Shown: positions 53,347 through 63,417, numbered from the stretch's first letter. The stretch: DNA of 64,000 bases from Vampirovibrio chlorellavorus (GCA_001858525.1 LAPX01000007.1:372001-436000), one strand, 5' to 3'. Numbers and translations are program-made. The notes: generated by a model from the letters alone, not told the origin.

Positions 53347-55866
53347 CTAAATGGCCGGGGCCAGCATGCCTTCGGCAATAAAGTGATTCAGCTGCTTGGC
53401 CACATCCGCCGGATCCATTTGCTTACGGGCCACGCCGGTTTCAATGGCCGCTTTGGCCACCGCCGCAGCCACCGCAGGCGGAATACGAAAATCCAATGCC
53501 CCCGGAATAATGGTGCCAGCAGCCAGTTGCTCGTCACTAATCATCTCGGCAATGGCAAAGGCCGCCGCGATTTTCATGTCATCGTTGATTTCACGGGCTC
53601 GCACATCCAGCGCCCCCCGGAAGATCCCCGGAAAGGCCAGCGAGTTGTTCACCTGATTGGGGAAATCGCTACGCCCGGTGGCCATCACCTTGGCCCCAGC
53701 GGCGTAGGCTTCATCCGGCATAATTTCGGGCACCGGGTTGGCCAACGCAAAGATAATGGGATTGGGGTTCATGGTGCGCACCATATCCTGTGTAAGAGTG
53801 CCCGGCACGGACAAGCCCAGAAACATATCGGCGCCCTTCAGCACGGAGTTGAGATCGCCCCGCTCATCGGCCAGGTTGGTAATTTCGGCAATATCCTGCT
53901 TGAACTGGTTCATGCCTTTTTCCCGGCCCTTATAAATAACGCCAGTGGTATCGCAGATGATAATGTCCTTGGCCCCCGCCTTCAGCAGCAGTTTGGAAAC
54001 ACTCAAGGCCGCGGCACCTGCGCCATTCACCACAATCCGCAGATCAGACATTTGCTTCTCGGCAATTTTCACAGCGTTCAGTAGGGCGGCCAATACCACC
54101 ACAGCCGTGCCGTGCTGATCATCGTGGAATACGGGGATGTCCAGTTCCTCGGTCAAGCGCTTTTCCACCTCAAAGCACCGGGGGGCGGCAATGTCTTCCA
54201 GATTCACCCCCCCAAAGACCGGGGCAATTTTCTTGACCGTCTCTACAATTTCATCCACGCTTTGGGTGCGCAGGCAAATGGGGAAGGCTTCCACCCCACC
54301 GAATGTTTTGAATAACACGGCCTTGCCTTCCATCACCGGCAGTCCGGCACCGGGACCAATGTTGCCCAAGCCCAAAACAGCGCTGCCATCGGTCACAATG
54401 GCCACCAGATTGTTCTTCAGGGTCATTTCATAGGCCATGTCCGGGTTGTCCCGAATGATTTCACAGGGACGGGAAGCTTCCGGCTGAGTGTACACGCTGT
54501 TGTAGATGAAATTATCCCGAATGGGCACGTAAGCCACAGTTTCGATGACCCCATGATACCGCTTGTGGTTAATCAGGGAGATTTCATCGTTGGTTTTACC
54601 GACCAAGGCATCCGGGGCCAGGTCTTCCACCCAGGCGTTGGAGCCCTCGTACACAAAGTTCATCACCTTTTCTTCAATGCTATCAGGGGCCACAGCCACC
54701 TGAGCCACTTGGCTTTCAATGGCTGCCTGAGCCACAGCCCGAGCAATTTTGGCCGCCACCCGGTAATCCAGCGGTTGCGGCAAGATGATGGCCTGACTCA
54801 ATTCTTCTGCCGTGACCAAATCCGCCATGGCATGGGCCGCAGCACACAGCATGGGGTGGTTAATGTCTGTGGCCCGAACATCCAAGGCCCCTCGGAATAC
54901 GCCCGGGAACACCAGCGAGGAGTTAAAGGGGTTGGGCGCGTTACTGAGGCTGGTAGCCACCACTTTGGCCCCCGCCTCTTTGGCGGCCTGATAGGAGATT
55001 TCAGGCTCCGGCAGGGCCAGGGCAAAAATAATGGGATCGACTGCCATAGTGCGAATCATATCCTGGGTCAGCACACCGGCGGTGGAGAAGCCGATGAACA
55101 CATCCGCTCCCCGCAGCATGAAGGCCAAGTCACCCTTTTTGTCTTCCCGATTGGTCAGGCGGGCCACTTCGGACTTGATGTAATTCAGACCTTCGGTGCG
55201 CCGGTAATAAATGGCCCCGTGTCGATCCAGAACCTTCACATCGCCCACGCCCACCTGTTTCAGCATTTTGGCCGTGGCAATACCAGCGGCCCCGGCCCCA
55301 TTAATGACCACCGATAAATTTTGCAGCTTTTTATCCACGATTTTCAGGGCGTTCAGCAAGGCGGCCAATACCCCAGTGGCGGAAGCGTGCTGATCGGCAT
55401 GTAGAATGGGCAAGGATACGGCCCGTTTCAAGCGTTCGGCGATGGCAAAGCAACGGGGAGAGGAAATATCCTCCAAATGAAAGCCGCCAAAGGTGGGGGA
55501 CAAATAGCGGACCGTCTCCACAAATTCATCCACATCCTGAGTGTTAATGGCGATGGGAATGCCATCGATGCCTGCAAAATTTTTGTGGTAAACGCTTTTG
55601 GATTCCAGCATGGGCAAAGCGGCGTAAGGGCCCACATTTCCCAAGCCATACACGCTGGAACCATCGGTAATGATGGCCACCGTGTTGCCCCGCATGGTGT
55701 AATCGAAAGAGGTCAGGTGGTCTTGCTCGATTTCCAGACACGGCTTGGCCACGCCCGGCGTGTAAACCCAACTGAGAGTAGCCGTATCTTTAATGGGCAC
55801 CTTGGGGGTAATACCAATCAACCCTCTGTGCTTCACTCGCAACGAGCACCCGTCAACTACGCTCAT
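53347..55866 (-). CDS. Tandem double malic enzyme (NAD(P)-dependent)
   Basis: 839 residues, about twice the usual bacterial malic enzyme. The start ATG 55866 follows AAGGAG by eight bases. Two homologous halves: copy 1 (about residues 1-395) and copy 2 (about 425-839), each with an N-terminal malic domain and a Rossmann NAD domain (NGAGAAG, NGAGAAA). Copy 1 keeps the N-terminal YTPGVAKPC but has HADQH (156-160) for HDDQH and ALPEP for ANPVP; copy 2 keeps HDDQHGTA (581-585) and NPVPEI but has YTQPEASRPC for YTPGVAxPC. Each half keeps LEDI and LGLGN/YGLGN. It decarboxylates malate to pyruvate. The phosphotransacetylase domain of MaeB is absent. Confidence 0.92.
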   Translation of the reverse strand: MSVVDGCSLRVKHRGLIGITPKVPIKDTATLSWVYTPGVAKPCLEIEQDHLTSFDYTMRGNTVAIITDGSSVYGLGNVGPYAALPMLESKSVYHKNFAGIDGIPIAINTQDVDEFVETVRYLSPTFGGFHLEDISSPRCFAIAERLKRAVSLPILHADQHASATGVLAALLNALKIVDKKLQNLSVVINGAGAAGIATAKMLKQVGVGDVKVLDRHGAIYYRRTEGLNYIKSEVARLTNREDKKGDLAFMLRGADVFIGFSTAGVLTQDMIRTMAVDPIIFALALPEPEISYQAAKEAGAKVVATSLSNAPNPFNSSLVFPGVFRGALDVRATDINHPMLCAAAHAMADLVTAEELSQAIILPQPLDYRVAAKIARAVAQAAIESQVAQVAVAPDSIEEKVMNFVYEGSNAWVEDLAPDALVGKTNDEISLINHKRYHGVIETVAYVPIRDNFIYNSVYTQPEASRPCEIIRDNPDMAYEMTLKNNLVAIVTDGSAVLGLGNIGPGAGLPVMEGKAVLFKTFGGVEAFPICLRTQSVDEIVETVKKIAPVFGGVNLEDIAAPRCFEVEKRLTEELDIPVFHDDQHGTAVVVLAALLNAVKIAEKQMSDLRIVVNGAGAAALSVSKLLLKAGAKDIIICDTTGVIYKGREKGMNQFKQDIAEITNLADERGDLNSVLKGADMFLGLSVPGTLTQDMVRTMNPNPIIFALANPVPEIMPDEAYAAGAKVMATGRSDFPNQVNNSLAFPGIFRGALDVRAREINDDMKIAAAFAIAEMISDEQLAAGTIIPGALDFRIPPAVAAAVAKAAIETGVARKQMDPADVAKQLNHFIAEGMLAPAI

Positions 55867-55963
55867 ACCACACACTCCTTTTGGCCTAATATTTTCTCTG
55901 AATCATCTACTTTACCCCGCACAGCCACAGCCTTCAACGGGATAGCGCATATTCGGGCCAGTT

Positions 55964-55993
55964 TTGAAGCGGCAGTCTTTATGGTTTGATAAT
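55964..55993 (+). promoter_or_regulatory. Probable promoter of leuB
   Basis: TTGAAG (55964-55969), an 18-bp spacer and GATAAT (55988-55993), with a predicted leader of about 25 nt to ATG 56027. Good position; -35 match 4 of 6. Confidence 0.5.
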
Positions 55994-56026
55994 GCCATTC
56001 AGTCCGCAAGCGAAAGGGAAACGCGC

Positions 56027-57145
56027 ATGAGCCCCACCCACAAAATCGCAGTATTGCCCGGTGATGGCATTGGCCCGGAGATTATCGAGCAGGCCATTAA
56101 GGTCTTAAAAGCGGTGGAGCAAAAGTTTAACCTCAACTTTGAGCTGACCTACGCCCCCATGGGTGGCGCTGGCATTGATGCGGCAGGGGTTCCCCTACCC
56201 CCGGAAACCCTGAAACTGGCCCAGGAATCTGATGCCGTGCTGATGGGCTCCGTGGGCGATTTTAAGTACGATACGCTCGATCCCAAAATTCGCCCGGAGC
56301 AAGGGTTGTTGCAAATTCGCAAAGCCTTGGGGCTGTATGCCAACCTGCGCCCAGTGAAAGGCTATAAATGCCTGGAGCATGTCTCCACCCTGAAGCCTGA
56401 AGTGGTCAATGGCATTGATGTCATGGTCATTCGGGAACTGACCGGGGGCATTTACTTTGGGCAGCCTCGGGCCAGAGAAGGCAGCGGTACACAGGAAAAA
56501 GCCTACGACACGCTGGTCTACACCCAGCCGGAAATTGAGCGGATTGCCCGCATTGGCTTTGAGTCGGCCCTCAGTCGGCGCAAAAAGCTGATGTCTGTGG
56601 ATAAGGCCAACGTGCTGGCCAGCTCTCAGTTGTGGCGAGACGTGGTCAACACCGTGGCCAAAGACTACCCGGATGTGGAGCTGTCTCATATGTACGTGGA
56701 CAACGCGGCCATGCAACTGATTTTGAACCCCAAGCAGTTTGACGTCATCCTGACTGAGAACATGTTTGGCGATATTCTATCCGATGAGGCCAGCATGCTG
56801 ACCGGATCTCTGGGCATGTTGCCCAGCGCCAGCCTTGGAGAACGCAAAGCCAACGGCCAGCGCAACGCCCTCTATGAACCCTCTCACGGCTCTGCGCCAC
56901 AATTCGCCGGACAAAACAAGGTCAACCCCATTGCCACCATTTTGTCTTTGGCCATGATGCTGGAGTACAGCTTTGGCTACAGCCAGGCAGCCAGCCAGAT
57001 TGACACGGCCATTGAGCAAGTGCTGGAAGCGGGTTATCGCACCTTTGACATTATGGGCCCCGGCGCCACTGAGGTGGGCACCGCGGAACTGGGCGATCGC
57101 ATTGCCGCTGCCCTACTCGCCCTGCCGGCCGCTGTGGCCGTATAA
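56027..57145 (+). CDS. leuB: 3-isopropylmalate dehydrogenase
   Basis: 372 residues, normal length, from ATG 56027 (AAGGGA seven bases upstream; the ORF extends in frame to 55964 without support). NAD-dependent beta-decarboxylating dehydrogenase of leucine synthesis: LPGDGIGPE, the substrate motif with [10 protein letters not shown], the catalytic Tyr/Lys region, DNAAMQL and the Mg-binding Asp in ILSDEASML, then PVHGS-like EPSHGSAPQ. No other leu gene is here. It is divergent from the malic enzyme gene, another oxidative decarboxylase of a malate-type acid. Confidence 0.96.
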   Translation: MSPTHKIAVLPGDGIGPEIIEQAIKVLKAVEQKFNLNFELTYAPMGGAGIDAAGVPLPPETLKLAQESDAVLMGSVGDFKYDTLDPKIRPEQGLLQIRKALGLYANLRPVKGYKCLEHVSTLKPEVVNGIDVMVIRELTGGIYFGQPRAREGSGTQEKAYDTLVYTQPEIERIARIGFESALSRRKKLMSVDKANVLASSQLWRDVVNTVAKDYPDVELSHMYVDNAAMQLILNPKQFDVILTENMFGDILSDEASMLTGSLGMLPSASLGERKANGQRNALYEPSHGSAPQFAGQNKVNPIATILSLAMMLEYSFGYSQAASQIDTAIEQVLEAGYRTFDIMGPGATEVGTAELGDRIAAALLALPAAVAV

Positions 57146-57172
57146 ATAACGAGTTAAGTGCGTGGGGGTTGC

Positions 57173-57955
57173 TTAGTCGCCCCCACCGCCATCGCCGTTG
57201 CCATCACCGCCCCAAGGCCAGCCAAACCAGCCGCCGCCAGAATCACCCCCATCGTTGTCCCCCCCGTCGTCATGGTCATGATCGGAGCCTGCGTCCGATT
57301 GGGCATCGTCATCCGCCTCAGAAACATCATCTCCAGACTCAGAGCGGACATCCTCGTCCTGATCCTCTCGACCCTGAGAGCGCAGTTTGTCTGCATCCTC
57401 TGGGTCACCCGTTTTCTCAACCGCTGAATCCCCGCCGTCACCGCCACCGGCCTGCGCCTTTTTTTCCTTTTGGTCTTTGCGCCAATCATGAAATTGATTG
57501 CCCAGCGCATTCCCAGTTGCCGAAGCGCCAGCATACACGGCAAAATCCCTGACCAAGGCTCCCTTATTTCCCAGAGGCCCGGAAAGGGAGGACTGCCGTG
57601 AGGCGTTCGAACCAGCCGTCTTGCCTTTGCCATTGGCCTTGCCAAGGCGCTCCACCAGCTTGGCAAAATCTTTGCTGAGCTTGGCGTAATTGGAAAACAA
57701 GGCATGGTAAAAATGCCGCAACGTCAATTTCAAACGCGTCCACCACTTAATTTGCCCGCTCTTATTGATGTGAGGGCCAAACGGCTGCTTGGGTAAGGCC
57801 TTGACCACCGCAGGGTTCTTTAAGGTATTGCTCAGCAGGCTGGCAGAAGAAAAAGCAGACTGTTTGCGAGTCGCCTGAGCCAGTTTCTTGCGATCTTTGG
57901 CAGGCAACTGGTTATAAATGGCCTCTAAAAAGGGCAGCGGCGGAACAGGGGGCAT
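57173..57955 (-). CDS. Hypothetical protein with acidic Gly/Asp-rich C-terminus
   Basis: 260 residues from ATG 57955, with AAGGA about ten bases upstream; an in-frame extension to 58120 is unlikely. Residues 1-150 are basic with several helices (RKKLAQATRKQ, WWTRLKLTLRHFYHALF). A middle Gly/Ala-rich part follows, and the last approximately 90 residues are mostly Asp, Glu, Gly and Ser, ending WFGWPWGGDGNGDGGGGD. The Asp/Gly tail looks disordered and might bind calcium, though no RTX nonapeptide is present. The halves have opposite charge. Function unknown. Confidence 0.7.
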   Translation of the reverse strand: MPPVPPLPFLEAIYNQLPAKDRKKLAQATRKQSAFSSASLLSNTLKNPAVVKALPKQPFGPHINKSGQIKWWTRLKLTLRHFYHALFSNYAKLSKDFAKLVERLGKANGKGKTAGSNASRQSSLSGPLGNKGALVRDFAVYAGASATGNALGNQFHDWRKDQKEKKAQAGGGDGGDSAVEKTGDPEDADKLRSQGREDQDEDVRSESGDDVSEADDDAQSDAGSDHDHDDGGDNDGGDSGGGWFGWPWGGDGNGDGGGGD

Positions 57956-58158
57956 GAATTGTAATCCTTGTTCGGGTTGGATAAGATGAAATGCGCAATC
58001 TGGATGGCTTTGCCTCGATAGCATATAAAATCTGGACAACGCTTTTTTGTGCCTGCCCTTTAAAAAAATTCGCTCAAGCGTAATCAGCGGCGGGACACAC
58101 CCTGGCATTACAGTTATCAATTAGTTATCAACCCAGTCATCAAAAGGAGACACCCCAC

Positions 58159-58635
58159 ATGGAACGTACATTTATCGCCCTGAAACCGGATGCCGTGCAA
58201 CGTGGCCTGATCGGCGACATCATCAGCCGCTTTGAGAAAAAAGGCTTCAAACTGGTTGGCCTGAAACTGGCCCACATCACCCGCGCTACCGCTGAAGAGC
58301 ATTACGGCGAGCACAAAGAACGCCCCTTCTTCAAAGGGTTGGTCGATTTCATCACCTCCGGCCCCATTGTGGCAATGGCCTGGGAAGGCGATAACGTGGT
58401 GGAAACCGCTCGCAAAATGATGGGTGCCACCAACCCCAAGGAATCCGCTCCTGGCACCATCCGTGGCGATTTCTCCATTGATCTGGGCCGCAACGTCATT
58501 CACGGCTCCGACAGCGTGACTAGCGCCGAGCGTGAGTTGAAAATCTTCTTCAGCCAGGATGAACTGTTGTCCAGCTGGAACCGCAGCACGGAAGGCTGGG
58601 TCTACGAAAACCCCAAAACACCTGCTACTGTATAA
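58159..58635 (+). CDS. ndk: Nucleoside diphosphate kinase
   Basis: 158 residues. [14 protein letters not shown] at the start and the phospho-His in NVIHGSDS are diagnostic. AAAGGAGA precedes the ATG. It is slightly longer than most Ndk proteins through a short C-terminal extension. It transfers phosphate among NTPs and dNTPs. A terminator follows 19 bases downstream. Confidence 0.97.
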   Translation: MERTFIALKPDAVQRGLIGDIISRFEKKGFKLVGLKLAHITRATAEEHYGEHKERPFFKGLVDFITSGPIVAMAWEGDNVVETARKMMGATNPKESAPGTIRGDFSIDLGRNVIHGSDSVTSAERELKIFFSQDELLSSWNRSTEGWVYENPKTPATV

Positions 58636-58653
58636 GCTCTAAAACAGACCCCA

Positions 58654-58688
58654 AAAAAGCATCTACTCCCCGTGAGTGGGTGCTTTTT
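58654..58688 (+). terminator. Rho-independent terminator of ndk
   Basis: AAAAAGCA (58654-58661) pairs with TGCTTTTT (58681-58688), with ACTC/GAGT pairing inside, giving a stem with a T run in its 3' arm. Confidence 0.8.
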
Positions 58689-58707
58689 GCTTGGCCGGTT
58701 TAGCCAA

Positions 58708-60471
58708 TTACTCTCGGGAGACCGCCCGCACCCGTGCCAAGGCCTTTTGCACATCCGCCGCGGAAGCATCCAGACTCAAGGCCCGTTGATAGTGGCGCTC
58801 GGCCAGCAGATTGTCCCCGGCCAACTCGTAAGCCAAACCCAGATTGTACTGAATATCCGCCGACCCCGGATGTAACTCAGCGGCCTGTTTCAAGTAAGGC
58901 AAGGCCTTCTCCGTTTGTCCCAGCTCCTCATACAAGGTGCCCAACATATAAGCCAGTCCAGCCTGATTGGGATCTTTACCATATAGGCCTTTTAAAACCT
59001 CGATGGCCTTGCCCCGCTGCCCCACCAGCACCAGGGCTTGAGCGTAAGGCTGGCCATACTGCTGAGGATTATACTGATAGGCTCTGGCATAGGCCTTCAT
59101 AGCCTCTTGCTTTTGGGCCAACTGACCCTGAATCTCGGCCAGCGCGGCATACAAGTCGGCATTCTCAGATTGCAACTGCAACGCCTGCTGAATGAGAGGC
59201 AAGGCCTTGGCATACTGCTTGGCCTGATACGCTTTCAGCGAGTCGGCCATTAAGGTAGCCACCCGCTGCTGGGCGGGGCTTCCCTCTGACTGAAACAGGA
59301 CATTGAAAGACTCCGGTGCCTGAGGGGTATTAAACTCCAGAATGGGCTGATTTTTAGGGCGGATGATAATGGGATTGCCATCAGCGTCGGTGGTCATGGC
59401 CTGAATAGGGGCCGCTCCGCCCTGATAGCGGGGCAAAGGGGTCAAAATTTGGTAGGACGGCTCTGGCGGTGGCGGACTGACGTCGGCCGGTTCCGCAGCC
59501 ACAGCCATGGCAGGAGGCGCCGCTTCCACCATTGGCGGAGGTGCGGGCATGGCAATCGTCTGCGGGGTTCCACCCGCCAGACGCCTGACGGAGGTAATTT
59601 GTGGACCACGGGGTACCGAAGGCGGCGCAGGTGCTTCAGCCAAGGTCGCCATCATGGCCACCGGTTGCCCCATCAGTTTATCGAAGCCAGAGCCATCTGC
59701 GGTGGGCTTACCGGTCCTTACCTCTTTTTTAAGCGTATTTAAATTGGATAAGGATTGAGCCATCTGGGTTTCCGATGACTTGCGCTTGACAGAAGGCTTA
59801 CTGGAAGACACAACGCCGGAATCTTTGGCGGGCAAGCTAGTGGCAGCAGAGGCGAGTTTGGCAGCGCTTGGCTGTGACTTCGGCTTGGGCAAGGTCACTT
59901 TGACCGGAAGGGCCTCTCCCCCGATAATTTTCAGCTTGATACGCCCCAAACCAGCCCCGGCGAAGATGAGTTCCTGAAAGTCCGGGGAAGGGCTGGCCTC
60001 TCCTTGAGCGGATTGCGACTGGGTCGATCGCGACTTGCCAGATCTCAATCTGGCCGACTGAACGGCACCACCCGCCAAAACATTGATAGCGCCTTCCGGG
60101 GTCAGCAACGCCTGCCCCAAGCGGGCATTGTAGAGCCGCAGCACCACGTGATCATCATCCAGCGCCTGGGTTTGGTACTGAAACGGTAAATCCGCGCTAA
60201 AGCGAATGACCTGACTGCCATCTGCCTGCAACTGACCGGCTTCAATTCCGGTAATTCCAGCGAACAAGGGCATGGCCATTCCCACGGCACTATTTAAAAG
60301 CAGTCCCAGGCAAGCTATAGCAACGCTATAACCGCAAAATCCGCAAAATCCGAAATCGCGTTTGGTCCACATCGGCTCAAACCCTACCACTGGGCTCACG
60401 CCCAAATTGTCACTTACTTTCATACCCACCGGAGCCTTTGCGCCGTTTGGTGCAAGCCCCAGTAGTCTCAA
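58708..60471 (-). CDS. AMIN-like and TPR domain exported protein
   Basis: 587 residues. TTG start 60471 chosen because AAGGA lies six bases upstream; ATG 60423 or 60372 are alternatives. A signal/anchor segment (about residues 47-70) precedes an AMIN-like beta domain (about 73-125, VIRFSADLPF, DDDHVVLRLYNARL), then a long Pro/Ala/Ser-rich linker (about 160-380) and five or so TPR units at the C-terminus (about 400-580). AMIN domains direct cell-wall hydrolases and secretins to the envelope. This looks like a periplasmic scaffold. It precedes ccsA on the same strand going downstream. Confidence 0.85.
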   Translation of the reverse strand: MRLLGLAPNGAKAPVGMKVSDNLGVSPVVGFEPMWTKRDFGFCGFCGYSVAIACLGLLLNSAVGMAMPLFAGITGIEAGQLQADGSQVIRFSADLPFQYQTQALDDDHVVLRLYNARLGQALLTPEGAINVLAGGAVQSARLRSGKSRSTQSQSAQGEASPSPDFQELIFAGAGLGRIKLKIIGGEALPVKVTLPKPKSQPSAAKLASAATSLPAKDSGVVSSSKPSVKRKSSETQMAQSLSNLNTLKKEVRTGKPTADGSGFDKLMGQPVAMMATLAEAPAPPSVPRGPQITSVRRLAGGTPQTIAMPAPPPMVEAAPPAMAVAAEPADVSPPPPEPSYQILTPLPRYQGGAAPIQAMTTDADGNPIIIRPKNQPILEFNTPQAPESFNVLFQSEGSPAQQRVATLMADSLKAYQAKQYAKALPLIQQALQLQSENADLYAALAEIQGQLAQKQEAMKAYARAYQYNPQQYGQPYAQALVLVGQRGKAIEVLKGLYGKDPNQAGLAYMLGTLYEELGQTEKALPYLKQAAELHPGSADIQYNLGLAYELAGDNLLAERHYQRALSLDASAADVQKALARVRAVSRE

Positions 60472-60490
60472 TCACTTTCCTTAGTAAACT

Positions 60491-60499
60491 ATTGTAACA
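60491..60499 (-). promoter_or_regulatory. Extended -10 promoter of the AMIN-TPR gene
   Basis: TGTTACAAT on the minus strand fits TGnTAnnnT; the transcript would start about 12 bases before the TTG start and include AAGGA. Confidence 0.5.
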
Positions 60500-60652
60500 T
60501 TTTCTACACTTGAGCCTATAAACCACATGGTCTATCTATGGCAAAGCAACTCAATCCAGAAATCGGCTTACCCCATCAGGCAGCAAAAAGCTAGGCCGGC
60601 CCTTATATATGGCGCCAATGCCTGGCTTGGTTGCGATTAAGAATAATAGGAG

Positions 60653-61582
60653 TTAGCCGATTTTTCCGTAAGAATGCAGGCCCAGTCCCATCAGGTTGAC
60701 CCCGAAATAGGTAATCAGCATCAGCACAAAGCCACTGACGGACACCAAGGCCAAGGTGCGCGGGCTGTGTTCCCCATTAATGCGCATGTGCAGGTAAACC
60801 CCATAACCCAGTAAGGTCACCAGACTCATGGACTCCTTGGGGTCCCAGCTCCAGTAGTTTCCCCAAGCCTCATTGGCCCACATGCCCCCCAGAATAATCC
60901 CCAGAGTCAGCAACGGAAAACCAAAAGCCACGCAGCGATATGTGATTTCATCGTAGACATTGGCCTTATCCTGCACAATGTCCATTTCCAGATTGATTTG
61001 CTGGCTGTCATCCAGATAGGCGTTCATGCCAGCCAACGCCGGACTGAGCTGGCCAGGCTGCCCACCCCCGCCAGAAGACCGGGACTGCTTGCCGCTCAGA
61101 GTGTCCTTGACCAAAAAGACCAGCGAACTGAGAAAGGCCAAGGTAAACAGGGCATAAGAGAGCAGAATGATGGGCACATGGATGCTGCGCCAGTAACTTT
61201 GCAGGGCGGGCTGCAAGGGGTGGATTTCTGTGGGGAGGCTGAGGTTATAGAACAGCGAAATCAGCAGCATAATGGCCACCGGCAAGCCCAGGGTGCGCAG
61301 TTTGAACCAGCGATCCAGCACCACAAAGGACAACTGCAAGCCGATACTCACTGAAAGCAGGGATTCATACATATTGGAGAGAGCAAAATACTGGGCGTTC
61401 TGGGAGCGCACTACCATAGAAGCCACCAAACACAGGCAAGAGAGCAACATACTGCCCCATCCGGCTTCCCGGAAAGCATTTTTGGGGCGAATGGCGTGCA
61501 AGAAGTAAAATATCAGGCTCACCGTGGTTAAGGTGAGGGCCGTATAGTACCAGTTTTGTTCCCAATCCTGATGAAAAATCAT
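60653..61582 (-). CDS. ccsA: Cytochrome c biogenesis protein CcsA
   Basis: 309 residues with about eight transmembrane helices. The tryptophan-rich haem-handling motif is WGNYWSWDPKE, the WWD domain of System II CcsA/ResC. With Ccs1 it carries haem across the membrane and attaches it to CXXCH apocytochromes, here probably including the DUF1573-cytochrome c fusion. It lies 38 bases downstream of ccs1, in one operon. ATG 61582 has GAGG/AAGG just upstream. Confidence 0.95.
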   Translation of the reverse strand: MIFHQDWEQNWYYTALTLTTVSLIFYFLHAIRPKNAFREAGWGSMLLSCLCLVASMVVRSQNAQYFALSNMYESLLSVSIGLQLSFVVLDRWFKLRTLGLPVAIMLLISLFYNLSLPTEIHPLQPALQSYWRSIHVPIILLSYALFTLAFLSSLVFLVKDTLSGKQSRSSGGGGQPGQLSPALAGMNAYLDDSQQINLEMDIVQDKANVYDEITYRCVAFGFPLLTLGIILGGMWANEAWGNYWSWDPKESMSLVTLLGYGVYLHMRINGEHSPRTLALVSVSGFVLMLITYFGVNLMGLGLHSYGKIG

Positions 61583-61620
61583 GCCTTAGGCCTCCACATC
61601 GTATCTCAAGTCCATGTGTC

Positions 61621-63186
61621 TCAAGTCAGTACCGGCACTTTCTCGGCACTGGGCTCACTCACCACTGGGGCCGATGCCACCAGTCGCGTATCTGTATAAC
61701 CTGCTTGCCGTAAAGCCACCTGTAAGCGCTGTAATTCTTTCATAAAGCTGAGTTTTGCCTTTTTGGTCTTGAAGGTCAAGGCCAGTTGAGCGCCCTGTCC
61801 TTCCGTAGCCGGAGTGACGGCCACCCACACTTGCCGCTGGGTGAACACGCACATAATGGTGCCCACAATAATGATGATGTAAGACAGGTACATCCAGGGC
61901 ACTTCCGGCCCTTTTTTAATCTGCAGACCGGTTTGCATCTCGGGTCTTACGTACTTGAAGCGCATGCCCGACAACTCCCCGGATTCACCTTCCCGCAAAC
62001 GGAGATTCGGCGGCATTTTACCCGGCTGAGCACCCACAAAGCCCTTGGCGTCCCGCAGAAAAATAACCACGTTATTGCGGGTCACATCCGGGTCCTGCTG
62101 CACAAAGAAGGGAAACACCAGCAAAGCCCGGCCATTGGGCAATTCACTCAAACTGACCGGACGGTTCATAAACTCGGTATTGGTATCCAGGGTCAGGCGC
62201 TTGCCATCCACTTCCACAAACAACTTGCCGGTGGGATTGAAGCTGGCCTGATACAGCACCGTGTCATCCACGGCCAATGGATGGTTTACCGAAATGGTTT
62301 CTCGTTTGGTTTCTTTGCCCTGCGCGTTTAAGACCGACAGATCGGCGTAATACTGCTTGACCACCGCGTTGTTGGCTGGAGTCTGGCCCTCCGGGTAGTA
62401 CTCAATGCGAAAATCGTTGACCCGAATTTTCCAATCCGGCACCGAACCCAGCCAAATAGAGGGATCGATGTTGGTTTTGAACATTTGAGAGTCTGGCAAG
62501 GCAAACGTCTCACCCGGAACGGCCAGCTTTTGGGCCTTGAACCCGAAAAAGACGCCATAAACCGAAGCCAGTAGCATCAGCAAAATCCCGGTGTGTACCA
62601 CCACCGCCCCAAAGCGGAAAAAATTGCCTTTGGTGGCGTACAACAGCTTGGCATCCGAGCTTTGCGGGTTGGCCGGTGCCTGATGGACGGCGTAGCGCTG
62701 TTTGCGCAACCAGCCAGAAACTCGTCCCACGGTGGCCTCCATGGGTTCCGGAGAGTCCAGAAGCAGCCGTTGCGGGCTGTGTTTAATGTAGCTGGCGCTG
62801 AAAAAAGTATTGCGGGTGGCCGCCAGAAAAGCGGGCTTCAACCACTGGAAGCTGCCAAAGAGCAGATTAAAGAAAAACAACACTTCCAAGGCCACAAACC
62901 AGTAGGAAGAGTAGACGTTAAACAGGCCCATGGCCTTGAAAGTTCGGTAATTGGCCCCAAAATCCCGCTTGATTTGCTGAAGCTCTACAATCCCCTCTTG
63001 GGGGATCAGCACGCCCGCCATGGTGGCCAAAGCCAACAGAGACAAGAGCACAATGGCCAATTGCACCGAGCGAAAGCAGGCCAGCATGCCCCAAACCTGC
63101 TCCGGGAAAGTTTTTGGCCGGGGCGCTTTATGGGAAGCCTTTAAGGCCGGTTCGGCAGAGGACTCCGGTGAGGAAGAGAAAGGCAT
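61621..63186 (-). CDS. Cytochrome c biogenesis protein Ccs1/ResB
   Basis: 521 residues. A cytoplasmic N-terminus rich in Ser/Pro, about three transmembrane helices (SVQLAIVLLSLLALATMAGVLIP first), a large extracytoplasmic beta-rich domain (about 225-420) and a final transmembrane helix (about 430-455), as in ResB/Ccs1. It is the partner of CcsA in System II. It is the first gene of the pair; no ribosome binding site is obvious before ATG 63186. Confidence 0.93.
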   Translation of the reverse strand: MPFSSSPESSAEPALKASHKAPRPKTFPEQVWGMLACFRSVQLAIVLLSLLALATMAGVLIPQEGIVELQQIKRDFGANYRTFKAMGLFNVYSSYWFVALEVLFFFNLLFGSFQWLKPAFLAATRNTFFSASYIKHSPQRLLLDSPEPMEATVGRVSGWLRKQRYAVHQAPANPQSSDAKLLYATKGNFFRFGAVVVHTGILLMLLASVYGVFFGFKAQKLAVPGETFALPDSQMFKTNIDPSIWLGSVPDWKIRVNDFRIEYYPEGQTPANNAVVKQYYADLSVLNAQGKETKRETISVNHPLAVDDTVLYQASFNPTGKLFVEVDGKRLTLDTNTEFMNRPVSLSELPNGRALLVFPFFVQQDPDVTRNNVVIFLRDAKGFVGAQPGKMPPNLRLREGESGELSGMRFKYVRPEMQTGLQIKKGPEVPWMYLSYIIIIVGTIMCVFTQRQVWVAVTPATEGQGAQLALTFKTKKAKLSFMKELQRLQVALRQAGYTDTRLVASAPVVSEPSAEKVPVLT

Positions 63187-63417
63187 AAGGGGATTCTCAC
63201 AAGGTTGGCATAGAGCGTGAGGGGATCAGAGAAAAAAGCTCCATCATTATCCCCCAATGGCGGGACAACTGACAATGAGGCTACAACTATAGTAATCCGA
63301 GACGCCTCCCGGTCCTTTGGGAAATATCAAACAGAGAGCCGTCCTGAAACAAACACCCGGCCAAGCAAAGAATTTCCAGGGAGATGAAGGCCCACTGAAA
63401 CCCGATTTATTTTTTTT
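63187..63417. other. Spacer upstream of ccs1
   Basis: About 230 bases between ccs1 and the repeat element, presumably holding the ccs1-ccsA promoter. I see no convincing promoter hexamers and no gene. Confidence 0.35.
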
